A stretch of 64,000 nucleotides of DNA from Luteimonas sp. 9C (lineage in GTDB: Bacteria > Pseudomonadota > Gammaproteobacteria > Xanthomonadales > Xanthomonadaceae). The notes under the pieces are model-generated. The model made no database searches. It saw nothing but the letters and a program-made list of their open reading frames with translations, and was not told where the DNA came from. Made by a program: the position numbers and the translations under genes. Location: positions 1,211,572 through 1,275,571 of the forward strand of contig NZ_LR733312.1 of NCBI RefSeq assembly GCF_902506295.1. The letters run 5' to 3'. Positions 22,127 to 33,793 of the stretch are shown in pieces (position 1 is the stretch's first letter; each line of letters begins with the position of its first letter).

Positions 22127-23701
22127 ATGTCCACGACCACCGCCGACGCGCCGGGCGCTCCCGCCCCGGCCGCGCCACCTGTGTTCCGTCCGCCGAACCT
22201 CGCGCTGACGACGATCGGCCTCGCGCTGGCGTCGTTCATGCAGGTACTCGACATCACGATCGCCAACGTCTCGCTGCCGACGATCGCCGGCAACCTGGGC
22301 GCGAGTGCCAACCAGGCGACCTGGGTGATCACGTCGTTCGCGGTCAGCAATGCGATCGCGCTGCCGCTGACCGGTTACATGACGCGGCGCTTCGGCGAGC
22401 GCAAGTTGTTCGTCTGGGCGACGTTCGCCTTCGTCGTCGCGTCGCTGCTGTGCGGCCTCGCATCGAGCATGGGCTTCCTGGTCGCCGCGCGCGCGATCCA
22501 GGGCTTCGTCGCCGGCCCGATGTATCCGGTCACCCAGGCGCTGCTGATCTCGATCTATCCACCCGCCAAGCGCGGACAGGCGATCGCGTTGCTCGCCATG
22601 GTGACCGTGGTCGCGCCGATCTGCGGACCGATCCTCGGCGGCTGGATCACCGACAACTACAGCTGGGAATGGATCTTCTTCATCAACGTCCCGATCGGCA
22701 TCTTCGCCAGTCTGGTCGTCGCCAGCCAGTTGCGCGGCCGGCCGGAGAAGCTCGAGACGCCGAAGATGGACTACGTCGGCCTGGTCACGCTGATCATCGG
22801 CGTCGGCGCGCTGCAGACGCTGCTCGATCTCGGCAACGAAGAGGACTGGTTCGAGTCGACCAAGATCGTGTGGCTCGGCATCACCGCGGTGATCGGCCTG
22901 GCGGTGTTCCTGATCTGGGAGCTCACCGAGAAGGATCCGATCGTCAACCTGCGCCTGTTCCGGCATCGCAACTTCGCCTTCGGCACGATCGCGATGGTGC
23001 TCGGGTATTCGGCGTTCTTCGCCGTCGGTCTGCTGGTGCCGCTGTGGCTGCAGCGCAACCTCGGCTACACGCCGATCTGGGCGGGCTTCGCGACGGCGCC
23101 GATCGGCATTCTTCCCGTGCTGCTCACGCCACTGGTCGGCAAGTACGCGACGCGGTTCGACCTGCGCATCCTGGCCAGTTTCGCCTTCATGGTGATGGCG
23201 TTCACCAGCTTCCTGCGCTCGGGCTTCAACCTCGACGTCGACTTCCAGCACGTGGCGATGGTGCAGCTGTGGATGGGCCTGGGCGTCGCGCTGTTCTTCA
23301 TGCCCGTGCTGACCATCCTGCTGTCGGACCTGGAGCCGCACGAGATCGCCGCGGGCTCGGGCCTGGCGACGTTCTGCCGCACGCTGGGCGGCAGTTTCGC
23401 CGCGTCACTCACCACCTGGGCCTGGAACCAGCGCAGCACCATCCACCACGCGCAGCTGACCGAACACATCCCGGCGCACGACCCCGCGATGCAACAGACG
23501 GTCACCGCGCTCGGCAATGGAGATCTGCAGCGCGGCGCACTGCTGCTCGAGCAGATGATCGCCCAGCAGGCCACGCAGATCGGCTTCAACGAGATCTTCC
23601 ACCTGCTCGGCATCCTGTTTGTCGTGGTTATCGCGTTCGTGTGGATGGCGAAACCGCCGTTCGCGGCGAAGACCGGCGGCGCTGCCAGCGGCGGACACTG
23701 A
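22127..23701 (+). CDS. emrB: EmrB-like drug:H+ antiporter (DHA2, 14 TM)
   Basis: 524 residues with 14 predicted helices. DHA2 family signs: LDITIANVSLPTIAGNLGAS in TM1, ATWVITSFAVSNAIALPLTG, and GPILGGWITDNYSWEWIFFI in TM5 (motif C region). With EmrA and the outer-membrane lipoprotein it would expel hydrophobic compounds and uncouplers straight out of the cell, driven by protons. 22 bp after emrA, last gene of the operon. Confidence 0.95.
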   Translation: MSTTTADAPGAPAPAAPPVFRPPNLALTTIGLALASFMQVLDITIANVSLPTIAGNLGASANQATWVITSFAVSNAIALPLTGYMTRRFGERKLFVWATFAFVVASLLCGLASSMGFLVAARAIQGFVAGPMYPVTQALLISIYPPAKRGQAIALLAMVTVVAPICGPILGGWITDNYSWEWIFFINVPIGIFASLVVASQLRGRPEKLETPKMDYVGLVTLIIGVGALQTLLDLGNEEDWFESTKIVWLGITAVIGLAVFLIWELTEKDPIVNLRLFRHRNFAFGTIAMVLGYSAFFAVGLLVPLWLQRNLGYTPIWAGFATAPIGILPVLLTPLVGKYATRFDLRILASFAFMVMAFTSFLRSGFNLDVDFQHVAMVQLWMGLGVALFFMPVLTILLSDLEPHEIAAGSGLATFCRTLGGSFAASLTTWAWNQRSTIHHAQLTEHIPAHDPAMQQTVTALGNGDLQRGALLLEQMIAQQATQIGFNEIFHLLGILFVVVIAFVWMAKPPFAAKTGGAASGGH

Positions 23702-23721
23702 GCCGCGGCTGCAGCCTCTCG

Positions 23722-23775
23722 GGAGCGCGCGCGGGCTATTTCCGTTGCGGCCCCCTCGCGCGCCAGCGCTCCTAC
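23722..23775 (-). repeat. GTAG-headed REP-like palindrome overlapping a stop codon
   Basis: On the minus strand the element begins GTAGGAGCGC and ends with its complement GCGCTCC, enclosing GCGCGCG-rich inner arms; overall an imperfect 54-base hairpin. GTAG-headed REPs are widespread in Stenotrophomonas, Xanthomonas and Pseudomonas. The TAG of the PAP2-like gene is the TAG inside GTAG. It is also convergent with emrB and could end both transcripts. Confidence 0.6.
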
Positions 23776-24341
23776 AAGAGCAGTGTCGCGCCCGTCACCA
23801 GCCCCAACGCGGCGCCGCCGACGACTTCCGGCAGCGTGTGCCGCGCCATCCGCAATCGCGCCCATCCCAGCAGCGGCAGTGTGGCCAGCGCGACGATGGC
23901 CGCCGCCGGCCACAGCGGCCATGCGGCGATACCGGCGAACGCCAGGCTCGCCATGTGCAGCGACAGCTTGATCCAGCGGTTGGCGATGCCGGCGACGCAC
24001 AGCATCGAGACCGCGGCGAGAACACCGCCCGACGTGGCCGATGCGCGGCCGCCCATCCACAGCCAGTAGGCACCGGCGACCAGCAGCGCGAGCGCGTACA
24101 GCAGCGGTCGTTCCTGCCGGCGCGATGCATCCACGGTTTCCCAGTGCCCGCCGCGGCGACGCTGCCAGATGAATACAGACACTATCGCGATGGCCACGCC
24201 GATGCCCAGTCCGGTGCGCGTCAGCGATGCGGGATCGACGCGCCACGCGGCCAGCACCGCGAGCGCTGCCAGCACGCCGAACGGATGCAGGGCGATGGAA
24301 ACGACGCGCGCGGCGGTCGCCGTGATCGAGGGTCGGGACAT
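23772..24341 (-). CDS. PAP2-like integral membrane phosphatase homologue
   Basis: 189 residues with about six hydrophobic helices. Degenerate PAP2 motifs are seen: DASRRQERPLLYA (motif 1, with RP), SLHMASLAF (motif 2, His kept but not PSGH), and ARLRMARHTLPEVVGG (motif 3, with Arg and His kept, first Ser replaced by Ala, Asp replaced by Glu). PAP2 enzymes dephosphorylate lipids such as undecaprenyl or phosphatidyl-glycerol phosphates. The changed residues may reduce activity or alter specificity. The stop codon lies inside a REP-like element. 25 bp downstream of radA, same strand. Confidence 0.72.
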   Translation of the reverse strand: MSRPSITATAARVVSIALHPFGVLAALAVLAAWRVDPASLTRTGLGIGVAIAIVSVFIWQRRRGGHWETVDASRRQERPLLYALALLVAGAYWLWMGGRASATSGGVLAAVSMLCVAGIANRWIKLSLHMASLAFAGIAAWPLWPAAAIVALATLPLLGWARLRMARHTLPEVVGGAALGLVTGATLLL

Positions 24342-24366
24342 CGCCGGATGTTAGCCGGCACGTGCC

Positions 24367-25755
<1,389 letters not shown>

Positions 25756-25885
25756 GGCGTGCCTGCGGAAACGGAAGTCGCGGCAGCATAACGGAGCACC
25801 GTCGCAGCACTGGAGACCCGGCGTGGCGGTCGCGGCTGTTTCCGAACCGGCACGGCGACTTCTCCGGACCACGAGACCCGTGCAC

Positions 25886-25910
25886 GAAAAAGGCGACCCG
25901 GAGGTCGCCT
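25886..25910 (-). terminator. Terminator after tRNA-Thr
   Basis: An 8-bp stem AGGCGACC / GGTCGCCT closed by a 4-base loop, followed on the minus strand by TTTTT. It begins 13 bp beyond the CCA end of the tRNA. Confidence 0.8.
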
Positions 25911-25922
25911 CTTTCGTGAACC

Positions 25923-25998
25923 TGGTGCCGGAAATAGGAATCGAACCTACGACCTACGCATTACGAATGCGCCGCTCTACCAACTGAGCTATTCCGGC
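25923..25998 (-). tRNA. tRNA-Thr (anticodon CGT)
   Basis: A 76-base cloverleaf with encoded CCA. Acceptor GCCGGAA pairs with TTCCGGC, discriminator A. The anticodon loop TTCGTAA carries CGT, which reads ACG, and the T-arm loop is GGTTCGATTCC. Stand-alone gene between radA and ispH with its own terminator. Confidence 0.97.
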
Positions 25999-26034
25999 TT
26001 GGGACGCGAATTCTAGGGAGCGCGGCGCCTGCGG

Positions 26035-26985
26035 TCAATCGACCAGTTGCAGGCGCAGCGCCTTGGGCAGGGCGAAGACCATGTTCTCGGGCTCGCCCGA
26101 CAGCTCGCGTAGGCCGTCGGCGCCGAGTTCACGCAGGCGGTCGAGCACGCCCTGCACCAGGATGTCCGGGGCCGATGCCCCGGCGGTAACGCCGATGTGG
26201 CGACGACCTTCGACCCAGCGCGGATCGATCTCCTCGGCGCCGTCGATCAGATAGGCCTCGACGCCGTCGCGCTCGGCGAGCTCGCGCAGGCGGTTGGAGT
26301 TGGAGCTGTTCGGGGAGCCGACGACCAGCACCAGGTCGCATTCGCGCGCGAGATCGCGCACGGCGTCCTGGCGGTTCTGGGTGGCGTAGCAGATGTCGTC
26401 ATTCTTCGGCCCTTCCAGGACCGGAAACTTCTCGCGCAGCGCCGCGATCACGCCGCGGGTGTCGTCGACCGACAGCGTCGTCTGTGTGGTGTAGGCGAGA
26501 TTCCCGGGCTGGTTGACCACCAGCGCGGCGACGTCGGCCTCGTCCTCGACGAGATAGATCGAGCCCGCACCGGCCTCGGCGCGCCACTGGCCCATCGTGC
26601 CTTCGACCTCGGGATGCCCCTCGTGGCCGATCAGCACCACGTCGCGGCCGGCGCGACAATGGCGCGCGACCTCCAGATGCACCTTGGTCACCAGCGGGCA
26701 GGTCGCGTCGAACACTTTGAGATCTCGGCGGGCAGCTTCCTCGCGAACGGCCTGTGACACGCCGTGCGCACTGAAGATCACGGTCACGCCGTCGGGCACT
26801 TCGTCGAGTTCTTCGACGAAGATCGCGCCACGGCGCTTCAGGTCTTCGACCACGAAGCGGTTGTGCACGACTTCATGGCGCACGTAGATCGGCGCACCGA
26901 GCGTCTCGATCGCGCGCTTGACGATCTCGATCGCGCGGTCGACGCCGGCGCAGAAACCACGGGGATTGGCGAGGACGATGTCCAT
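26035..26985 (-). CDS. ispH: 4-hydroxy-3-methylbut-2-enyl diphosphate reductase IspH
   Basis: 316 residues. It catalyses the last step of the MEP isoprenoid pathway, giving IPP and DMAPP, with an Fe-S cluster. The three cluster cysteines are C12 ([12 protein letters not shown]), the one in [11 protein letters not shown], and the one in [12 protein letters not shown]. The catalytic Glu lies in [11 protein letters not shown]. The ATG at 26985 is the family start; the upstream open frame crosses repeats. Same strand as ribF-ileS-lspA but 294 bp away, with repeat hairpins between. Confidence 0.97.
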   Translation of the reverse strand: MDIVLANPRGFCAGVDRAIEIVKRAIETLGAPIYVRHEVVHNRFVVEDLKRRGAIFVEELDEVPDGVTVIFSAHGVSQAVREEAARRDLKVFDATCPLVTKVHLEVARHCRAGRDVVLIGHEGHPEVEGTMGQWRAEAGAGSIYLVEDEADVAALVVNQPGNLAYTTQTTLSVDDTRGVIAALREKFPVLEGPKNDDICYATQNRQDAVRDLARECDLVLVVGSPNSSNSNRLRELAERDGVEAYLIDGAEEIDPRWVEGRRHIGVTAGASAPDILVQGVLDRLRELGADGLRELSGEPENMVFALPKALRLQLVD

Positions 26986-27062
26986 AGAACCGTAGTCTAC
27001 CGAAGGCCGCTGCAATGAAGCGGCAACGGGCATGACGAAGTGTCTCCCGCATGGCACGGACG

Positions 27063-27099
27063 CCCCTCTCTCCTGGAGAGAGGGGAACGGAGTGAGGGC
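27063..27099. repeat. Extragenic hairpin of the CCCCTCTC...GAGAGGGG type
   Basis: A 9-bp perfect stem (27063-27071 with 27077-27085) followed by AACGGAGTGAGGGC. The hairpin plus GTGAGGGC tail matches a palindrome scattered through many GC-rich proteobacterial genomes. In the ispH leader. Confidence 0.5.
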
Positions 27100-27200
27100 A
27101 AAACTGCAGAAATGCCGTGCTGACCTCAGCCATCCGCGATCAGAATATCGGCAGATCACCCCCGAGAGTCCCTGCCCTCACTCAACGCGCTCTGCGCATC

Positions 27201-27221
27201 GCCCCGGATTGAATCCGGGGC
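27201..27221. repeat. Extragenic hairpin between lspA and ispH
   Basis: GCCCCGGAT / ATCCGGGGC, a perfect 9-bp stem with loop TGA, 58 bp after the lspA stop. No T-run, so an mRNA-end protector or repeat is more likely than an intrinsic terminator. Confidence 0.5.
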
Positions 27222-27279
27222 AGGCTCTTTCCCGGAGGAAGCTGAGCCGGATCGCTCAGATTTCCGCCGAAACGAGGAT

Positions 27280-27771
27280 TTAGACCTTCTTCTTCGCCGG
27301 AAAAAATCCGAACAGCGCGATGCCGATCGCGCCGCCCACGATCGCGGCGTCCGCAAGGTTGAACGCCGGCCAATAGTGGTCCTGCCAGTGCCACTGGATG
27401 AAATCGACGACGTGGCCGTGGATCTGGCGATCGATGACATTGCCCAGCGCGCCGCCGATGACCAGCGCGAACGGCAGCGCGGTGCGCCAGTCGCGGCGTG
27501 GGGTCTTCGCCAGCCACCAGGTCAGCGTGCCGCAGATCACGATCGCGAGAATCGTGAAGAACCACTTCTGCCAGCCACCCGCATCGGCAAGAAAACTGAA
27601 CGCCGCGCCGGTGTTGTAGGTGCGGTACCAGTTCCAGAAGCCGTCGATGACCGGGATCGCGGTGTACTCGGGCAGCGCGGTCAGCACCCAGTACTTGGTC
27701 AGCTGGTCGAGCGCGATCACCACCACCGACAGCACCAGCCACGGCAGGGCGTTGGGCGTCACCTTGGCCAT
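27280..27771 (-). CDS. lspA: Lipoprotein signal peptidase LspA
   Basis: 163 residues, four transmembrane helices. It cleaves prolipoproteins before the lipidated Cys. The catalytic aspartates are in [10 protein letters not shown] and FNLADAAI, and the conserved Asn is in [10 protein letters not shown]. The ATG shares one base with the ileS stop (TGATG), so translation is coupled. The window encodes several clients (lipoproteins at 8341, 19406 and 52001). Confidence 0.97.
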   Translation of the reverse strand: MAKVTPNALPWLVLSVVVIALDQLTKYWVLTALPEYTAIPVIDGFWNWYRTYNTGAAFSFLADAGGWQKWFFTILAIVICGTLTWWLAKTPRRDWRTALPFALVIGGALGNVIDRQIHGHVVDFIQWHWQDHYWPAFNLADAAIVGGAIGIALFGFFPAKKKV

Positions 27772-30656
27772 CAGAACCACCTCCTCAGTTCGCCCTGGCT
27801 GTCGCGGCCATCGGTCGCGATGTTCGTCACGCAGCGGCCGCACAGTTCGGGATGCTCGACATGCGAGCCGACATCGGCGCGGCGCTGCCAGCAGCGCACG
27901 CACTTGGGCTTGGTCGTCGCACGCGCGGTCACGCCGATCGCGGTGGCCGCGGGGTCGTCGACGATGGTCACGTCGCCACTGATCAGCAGGAAACGCAGCT
28001 CGTCGACGACCGGCGACAGCCAGTTCGCGTCCGACACGCCGCAGCGCAGTTCGATCTCGGCGTCGAGCGCCGCGCCGATCTCGCCACTGGCGCGCATCGG
28101 TTCGAGCACCTTGGACACGCGCTCGCGCAGCTCCAGCACGCGATCGAAATCCTGTGCCGACCAGTCGGCATCGGCGCCGAGTTCGCGCAGCCCCGTGTAC
28201 CAGGTCGCGAACTGCACGTTGGCCTCGCGGGTGCCGTCCGCCGGCGCAGGCAGATGGCTCCACAGCTCTTCGGCGGTGAAGCTCAGCACGGGCGCGATCC
28301 AGCGGGTGAACGCTTCGGCGACGTGGTACATCGCGGTCTGCGCGCTGCGACGGCCGAGCGAGTGCTCGGGCATCGTGTACAGCCGGTCCTTGGTGACGTC
28401 CAGGTACAGCGAGCCCAGATCGACGCTGCAGAAGTTCGACAGCGCCTGCACGATTTCGGCGAAGTCGTAACGCGCATACGCGTCTTCGATGCGCGCCTGC
28501 AGCTGGGCCGCGCGATGCACGATCCAGCCGTCCAGCGCGACCATCTCCTGCGGCGCGACGAGATCCCGCGCCGGCTCGAAGCCGGCCAGGTTGCCGAGCA
28601 GGAAGCGCGCGGTGTTGCGGATGCGGCGGTAGGCGTCGGCGGTGCGCTTGAGGATTTCCTGCGACAGCGACATCTCGTTGCTGTAGTCGGCCGAGGCGAT
28701 CCACAGGCGCAGGATGTCCGCCCCCAGCGTCTTCATGATGTCCTGCGGCTCGATGCCGTTGCCGAGCGACTTCGACATCTTGCGGCCGTGCTCGTCGACC
28801 GTGAAGCCGTGCGTCAGGCACTGCCGGTACGGCGCGGCCTTGTCGATCGCGACACCGGTCAGCAGCGAGGACTGGAACCAGCCGCGATGCTGGTCGGAGC
28901 CTTCGAGATACAGGTCGGCCGGCTTGTCGTACCCACGCGCCAGCAGCACGCCCTCATGGGTCACGCCCGAATCGAACCAGACATCGAGGATGTCGGTGAT
29001 CCTGTCGTAGTGCGCCGCGTCGTCGCCGAGCAGTTCGGCCGCGTCGAGCGTGTACCAGATGTCGACGCCGTGTTCTTCCACGCGATCGGCGACCAGACGC
29101 ATCAGCTCGGTGCTGCGCGGATGCGGCTCGCCGGTCTCGCGGTGCACGAACAGCGCGATCGGCACACCCCAGGTGCGCTGGCGCGAGATCGTCCAGTCCG
29201 GACGGCCTTCGACCATACCGGCGATGCGCGCCTGACCCCATTCGGGATACCAGGTGACGTTCTTGATCGCGGCCAAAGCGTCGTTGCGCAGGTTGGCCTG
29301 CGACATCGAGATGAACCACTGCGGCGTCGCGCGGAACGCGATCGGCGTCTTGTGGCGCCAGCAATGCGGATAGCTGTGCTCGAGCTTGGCGAACGCGAGC
29401 AGGCTGCCCTGCGCGCGCAGCGCGTCGACGATGACGTCGTTGGCCTTCCAGATGTGCAGGCCGGCGAGCACGGTGTCGCCGATCGGCGGCGTCGACGGCA
29501 GATAGACGCCGCGGCCGTCGACCGGATTGAGCTGTGCAGCGGAATAGCGATCGAGCAGGCCGTAGGCCTTGCCGACGACGTAGTCCTCCTGGCCGTGGCC
29601 GGGCGCGGTGTGCACTGCGCCGGTGCCGTCTTCGGCCGACACGTGGTCGCCGAGGATCACCGGGATGTCGCGCTCGGCGTAGAACGGATGCGCGAGCAGC
29701 AGATGTTCCAGCGCGCTCCCGGCGACGCGACCGTGCACGACGACATCGCCCTCGACGCCGTAGCGGCGCAACGCGGATTCGGCCAATGCATCGGCCAGCA
29801 CCAGCCAGCGCCGGCGCCCGTCCAGCGCGACCGGGCCTTCGACCAGCGTGTATTCGAGGTCGGCGCCCAGCGAGATCGCGAGCGATGCCGGCAGCGTCCA
29901 CGGCGTGGTGGTCCAGATCGGCAGCGCCACATCGACATCGCTCGGCAGCGTCGCGCCGAACGCATGCGCGAACGCGGCGGAATCACGCGCGACATAGGCG
30001 ACGTCGACCGCGGGCGAGACCTTGTCGGCGTATTCGATTTCCGCCTCGGCCAGCGCCGAGCCGCAGTCGAAGCACCAGTGCACCGGCTTCACGCCGCGGG
30101 TCAGATGGCCGTTGTCGACGACCTTGGCCAGCGCGCGCATCTCGTCGGCCTCGAAACGGAAGTCGAGCGTGCGATAGGGGTTGTCCCAGTCGCCGAGCAC
30201 ACCGAGGCGCTTGAAGTCGCGCCGCTGGATGTCGATCTGCTCGTTCGCGTATTCGCGGCACTTCTGCCGGAATTCGACCGCATCGAGCTTGACGCCGACC
30301 TTGCCCCATTTCTTCTCGATCGCGATCTCGATCGGCAGGCCGTGGCAATCCCAGCCCGGGATGTAGGGCGCATCGAAACCCGCCATGCCCTTGGACTTGA
30401 CGATGATGTCCTTGAGGATCTTGTTGACCGCATGACCCAGATGGATCGAGCCGTTCGCGTACGGCGGGCCGTCGTGCAGCATGAACTGCGGACGTCCGCG
30501 CGCATGGTCGCGCAGCTGCGCGTACAGGCCTTCCTCTTCCCAGCGCGCCAGCATCGCCGGCTCGCGCTTGGGCAGATCGCCACGCATCGGAAAGTCGGTC
30601 GCCGGCAGATGGATCGTCGACTTGTAGGGGTTGGAGTTGCTGGCGTCTGCGCTCAC
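27771..30656 (-). CDS. ileS: Isoleucyl-tRNA synthetase
   Basis: 961 residues, class I. The HIGH motif is HLGH at 72-75 and the KMSKS motif KMSKSLGN lies near residue 626. Between them is the CP1 editing domain that hydrolyses Val-tRNA ([22 protein letters not shown]). A C-terminal zinc finger carries CVRCW and CGRCV. The GTG start overlaps the ribF stop by 4 bp (GTGA). Members of operon: ribF, ileS, lspA. Confidence 0.98.
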   Translation of the reverse strand: MSADASNSNPYKSTIHLPATDFPMRGDLPKREPAMLARWEEEGLYAQLRDHARGRPQFMLHDGPPYANGSIHLGHAVNKILKDIIVKSKGMAGFDAPYIPGWDCHGLPIEIAIEKKWGKVGVKLDAVEFRQKCREYANEQIDIQRRDFKRLGVLGDWDNPYRTLDFRFEADEMRALAKVVDNGHLTRGVKPVHWCFDCGSALAEAEIEYADKVSPAVDVAYVARDSAAFAHAFGATLPSDVDVALPIWTTTPWTLPASLAISLGADLEYTLVEGPVALDGRRRWLVLADALAESALRRYGVEGDVVVHGRVAGSALEHLLLAHPFYAERDIPVILGDHVSAEDGTGAVHTAPGHGQEDYVVGKAYGLLDRYSAAQLNPVDGRGVYLPSTPPIGDTVLAGLHIWKANDVIVDALRAQGSLLAFAKLEHSYPHCWRHKTPIAFRATPQWFISMSQANLRNDALAAIKNVTWYPEWGQARIAGMVEGRPDWTISRQRTWGVPIALFVHRETGEPHPRSTELMRLVADRVEEHGVDIWYTLDAAELLGDDAAHYDRITDILDVWFDSGVTHEGVLLARGYDKPADLYLEGSDQHRGWFQSSLLTGVAIDKAAPYRQCLTHGFTVDEHGRKMSKSLGNGIEPQDIMKTLGADILRLWIASADYSNEMSLSQEILKRTADAYRRIRNTARFLLGNLAGFEPARDLVAPQEMVALDGWIVHRAAQLQARIEDAYARYDFAEIVQALSNFCSVDLGSLYLDVTKDRLYTMPEHSLGRRSAQTAMYHVAEAFTRWIAPVLSFTAEELWSHLPAPADGTREANVQFATWYTGLRELGADADWSAQDFDRVLELRERVSKVLEPMRASGEIGAALDAEIELRCGVSDANWLSPVVDELRFLLISGDVTIVDDPAATAIGVTARATTKPKCVRCWQRRADVGSHVEHPELCGRCVTNIATDGRDSQGELRRWF

Positions 30657-31624
30657 GCGTCGTCCTGTGTTGACGTTTCGTATCGGGGGGAAGGCGCCGC
30701 GGCGAGGACGGCCCGGGCCTGTGCGGCATCGAGATCCATCTGCGCGACCAGGCTCGGCAGGTCGTCGAACTTTTCCTCGTCGCGCAGCCGCGCGACGAAT
30801 TCCACTTCGATGCGGCGGCCATAGAGATCGCCGTCGAAATCGAACAGGTGCGCTTCGAGCAGCGGCTCGACGCCGCCGACGGTCGGTCGCGTGCCGAAGC
30901 TCGACACCGACGGCCTCGGGGTGTCACCGATGCCGTGCACGCGCGTGGCGTAGATGCCACGCAGCGCCGGCACCTTGCCGCCGAAGCGCAGGTTCGCGGT
31001 CGGATAGCCCAGCGTGCGGCCGAGCTGCTGGCCACGCACCACGCGTCCGGACACCGCGTAGGGGCGTCCGAGCAGACGCGCGGCGTGTTCGAAATCACCC
31101 GCGACCAGCGCGGTGCGGATATGGGTGCTCGACACCCGCTCGCCGTCGACGACCAGCGGCTCGATCTCGCCGGCAATGAAGCCTGCCTCGCGACCCAGTG
31201 CCTGCAGCGTCGCCAGGTCACCGGCGCGCTTGTGGCCGAAGCGGAACCCCGGGCCGACCCAGACCTCGCGCGCACGCAGGCGCTGCACCAGCACCGCATC
31301 GACGAATGCTTCGGGCGACATCGCCGCCATGCGCGCATCGAAGCGCAGCAGGCCGACCACGTCGGCGCCCAGGCCGCGCAGGCCTTCGAATTTCGCCCGC
31401 ACCGGGCCAAGCCGCGGCGGCGGCGATGCGGCAGCGAAGAACTCGCGCGGCAGCGGTTCGAAACTCAGTGCGGCCGCGTCGACGCCCAGCATCCGCGCAC
31501 GCGCGACCGCGTGCCGCACCAGCGCCTGGTGCCCGAGATGCAGCCCGTCGAATGCGCCGATGCAGACCACGCTGCCGTCGGCACAGAGGGGCCCGCCGGC
31601 GATGTCGCGGAACAGCCTGCTCAT
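30653..31624 (-). CDS. ribF: Bifunctional riboflavin kinase / FAD synthetase
   Basis: 323 residues. The N-terminal nucleotidyltransferase has [14 protein letters not shown] and [15 protein letters not shown]; the C-terminal kinase (from about 185) has [11 protein letters not shown] and [10 protein letters not shown]. It makes FMN, then FAD. The ATG at 31624 gives normal length. A TATACT at 31683-31688 on the minus strand may be its -10. It lies 112 bp after murJ. Confidence 0.97.
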   Translation of the reverse strand: MSRLFRDIAGGPLCADGSVVCIGAFDGLHLGHQALVRHAVARARMLGVDAAALSFEPLPREFFAAASPPPRLGPVRAKFEGLRGLGADVVGLLRFDARMAAMSPEAFVDAVLVQRLRAREVWVGPGFRFGHKRAGDLATLQALGREAGFIAGEIEPLVVDGERVSSTHIRTALVAGDFEHAARLLGRPYAVSGRVVRGQQLGRTLGYPTANLRFGGKVPALRGIYATRVHGIGDTPRPSVSSFGTRPTVGGVEPLLEAHLFDFDGDLYGRRIEVEFVARLRDEEKFDDLPSLVAQMDLDAAQARAVLAAAPSPRYETSTQDDA

Positions 31625-31736
31625 GTAAGTCCGTTGCGGCGGGTGCGGCGCTGCGCGCCCGCAGGGAAAAAAGTGACCGGCAAGTATAGCCGCCCCCCGC
31701 TCCGGTCCGGGTCCGGCGGCCACATCCACGCCAGGC

Positions 31737-33335
31737 TCAGTGGCGCAGGTGCCGCGGCCGCAGGCCCTGCGCCACCATCGCGACGACGTAGGTCGCGCCG
31801 CCTGCGCCGATCACCAGCACCAGCCAGCCGATGCGGTGCAGCGCGCCCTGGATGTCGGTCCACGCGCCGATCCAGAACCGCAGCGCCAGCACCACGACCG
31901 CCATCGCCGCGCAGGCGCAGGCCAGCCGCAGCGCGTAGGTCGCCCAGCCGGGCTCGGGCGTGAAGATCCCGCGCTGACGGAGATACCGCCACAGCAGCGC
32001 CGCATTGACCACACCCGCCAGCGCCGTGGCCAGCGCGATGCCGCCGTGCGCGCCGGGGACGTCGTACAGCCACAGCGGCGTGGTCAGCACGATCGTCAGC
32101 ACCACGTTGGCCGCGACCGTCCAGATCGCCGCGCGCATGGGTGTTTTCGTGTCCTGCCGCGCGTAGAACGCCGGGGCCAGTACCTTGCTGAGCATGAAGG
32201 CCGGCACGCCCAGGCTCATCGCGGTGAGGCTGATCGCCGCCATGCGCGTGTCGCCAGCGCCGAAGGCTCCGTAGTTGTAGACGGTCGCGGTGATCGGCTC
32301 GGCCAGCAGCAGCAGGCCCAGGCCTGCCGGCACGCCGGCCAGCAGCGCCATGCGCAGCCCCCAGTCCAGCGACTGGTTGTAGCCCGTCGCATCCTCGGCC
32401 GCGTGCCGCCGCGACAGATGCGGCAGGATCACGGTGCCCAGCGCCACGCCGAACAGGCCGAGCGGAAATTCGATCAGGCGATCGGAGTAGTACAGCCAGT
32501 CCACGCTGCCGGCCGCCAGCAGCGATGCGAAAGCTGTGCCGACGATCAGATTGACCTGGGCGACGGACGAGGAGAACAGCGTCGGCAGCATCAGCCGGCC
32601 GACCTTGCGGACTTCCGGATGGCGAAAGCCGGGTCGGAAGCGCGGGCGCAACCCGAGCCGACCGAGTGCGGGCCACAGCAGCGCAAGCTGCAGTAAGCCG
32701 GCGATCAGCACGCCCCAGGCCAGGCCCTGCGGCGGCAGCTCGAAACGCGGCGCCAGCCACAGCATGGCCGCGATCATCGTCAGGTTGTGCAGCACCGGGG
32801 TGAATGCCGGCAGCGCGAACTTGCCGTGACTGTTGAGGATCGATGCCGACAGCGACATCAGCGAGATGAAGAGCAGATACGGGAACGTGATGCGCAGCAT
32901 CTGCGCGGTCTGGCCCAGCAACTCCGGCTGATCCGCCCAGCCGGGCGCGAACAGGCGCGCGATCAGCGGCGCCAGCAACATGCCCAGCGCACAGACCACC
33001 AGCACCACCGCGCAGAGCGCGCCGGCCATGTGATCGATGAAGGATTTCAGCGCGGCGCGGTCGCCCCGTTCCTTGATCTCGTTGAGCACCGGCACGAACG
33101 CCATTGCCATGGAGCCTTCGGCGAACACGCGGCGCAGGAAATTCGGGATGCGATAGGCGACAATGAAGGCACTCATCGCACCGCCGGTGCCGAACAGGGT
33201 GGCCTGCAGCATGTCGCGGGCGAAGCCGGCGATCCGCGAGATCAGGGTCATCGCGCTGAACACCGCGCTCGAACGCAGCAGTCCGCCACGCTTCTTCGGG
33301 GCCGGGCTGGCGGCCGCCGGATCGGGCGCCGTCAC
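31737..33335 (-). CDS. murJ: Lipid II flippase MurJ
   Basis: 532 residues from a GTG at 33335, 14 transmembrane helices. MOP/MVF family signs: MTLISRIAGFARDMLQATLFG, AYRIPNFLRRVFAEGSMAMAFVP (two strings around the conserved Arg), and FYARQDTKTPMR. It flips lipid II to the periplasmic face for peptidoglycan synthesis. A TTG at 33371 is in frame, but it would overlap the divergent rpsT promoter, so the GTG is preferred. First gene before ribF. Confidence 0.93.
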   Translation of the reverse strand: MTAPDPAAASPAPKKRGGLLRSSAVFSAMTLISRIAGFARDMLQATLFGTGGAMSAFIVAYRIPNFLRRVFAEGSMAMAFVPVLNEIKERGDRAALKSFIDHMAGALCAVVLVVCALGMLLAPLIARLFAPGWADQPELLGQTAQMLRITFPYLLFISLMSLSASILNSHGKFALPAFTPVLHNLTMIAAMLWLAPRFELPPQGLAWGVLIAGLLQLALLWPALGRLGLRPRFRPGFRHPEVRKVGRLMLPTLFSSSVAQVNLIVGTAFASLLAAGSVDWLYYSDRLIEFPLGLFGVALGTVILPHLSRRHAAEDATGYNQSLDWGLRMALLAGVPAGLGLLLLAEPITATVYNYGAFGAGDTRMAAISLTAMSLGVPAFMLSKVLAPAFYARQDTKTPMRAAIWTVAANVVLTIVLTTPLWLYDVPGAHGGIALATALAGVVNAALLWRYLRQRGIFTPEPGWATYALRLACACAAMAVVVLALRFWIGAWTDIQGALHRIGWLVLVIGAGGATYVVAMVAQGLRPRHLRH

Positions 33336-33362
33336 CAGGCGGCGCCGTTCAGGCCGGGCCGG

Positions 33363-33391
33363 TTGACGCAAGTATCTGAAACACCCATAAT
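33363..33391 (+). promoter_or_regulatory. rpsT promoter
   Basis: -35 TTGACG (33363-33368) and -10 CATAAT (33386-33391) at the ideal 17-bp spacing, about 70 bp before rpsT. A hairpin (TCCGGC / GCCGGA, 33415-33429) lies in the leader. Confidence 0.75.
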
Positions 33392-33460
33392 TTCCTGCTC
33401 AAATTTCCAGTTCGTCCGGCCAAGCCGGATTTTCACACGTCCAGCTTCCAGGAATCCATC

Positions 33461-33733
33461 GTGGCAAACATCAAGTCCGCCAAGAAGCGCGCCAAGCAGA
33501 CCGTTGTGCGCAATGCGCGCAACTCCGCCCAGCGCTCGCAGCTCCGCACCGCCGTCAAGAAAGTGCTCAAGGCGCTCGAGTCCAACGACGCCGCCGGCGC
33601 ACAGGAGGCGTTCAACGTCGCCCAGCCGATCCTCGACCGTTTCAGCTCGCGCGGTCTGATCCACAAGAATAAGGCAGCCCGTCACAAGAGCCGCCTGACC
33701 GCACGCATCAAGGCGATCAAGGCCGCTGCCTGA
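33461..33733 (+). CDS. rpsT: 30S ribosomal protein S20
   Basis: 90 residues, Lys/Arg/Ala-rich. [20 protein letters not shown] and [14 protein letters not shown] are diagnostic. It binds 16S rRNA early in assembly. The start is GTG with an AGGA site 8 bp upstream; S20 genes commonly use non-ATG starts, linked to autoregulation in E. coli (there UUG). Divergent from murJ, with its own promoter and terminator. Confidence 0.97.
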   Translation: MANIKSAKKRAKQTVVRNARNSAQRSQLRTAVKKVLKALESNDAAGAQEAFNVAQPILDRFSSRGLIHKNKAARHKSRLTARIKAIKAAA

Positions 33734-33770
33734 TCCCTGCCCGGCCGCTTCGGCGGTCGATGCGAGAAAG

Positions 33771-33793
33771 CCCGGCCGTCGGCCGGGTTTTTT
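33771..33793 (+). terminator. Terminator after rpsT
   Basis: CCCGGCC / GGCCGGG, 7-bp stem with a 3-base loop, followed by six T. 37 bp after the stop. Confidence 0.92.
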
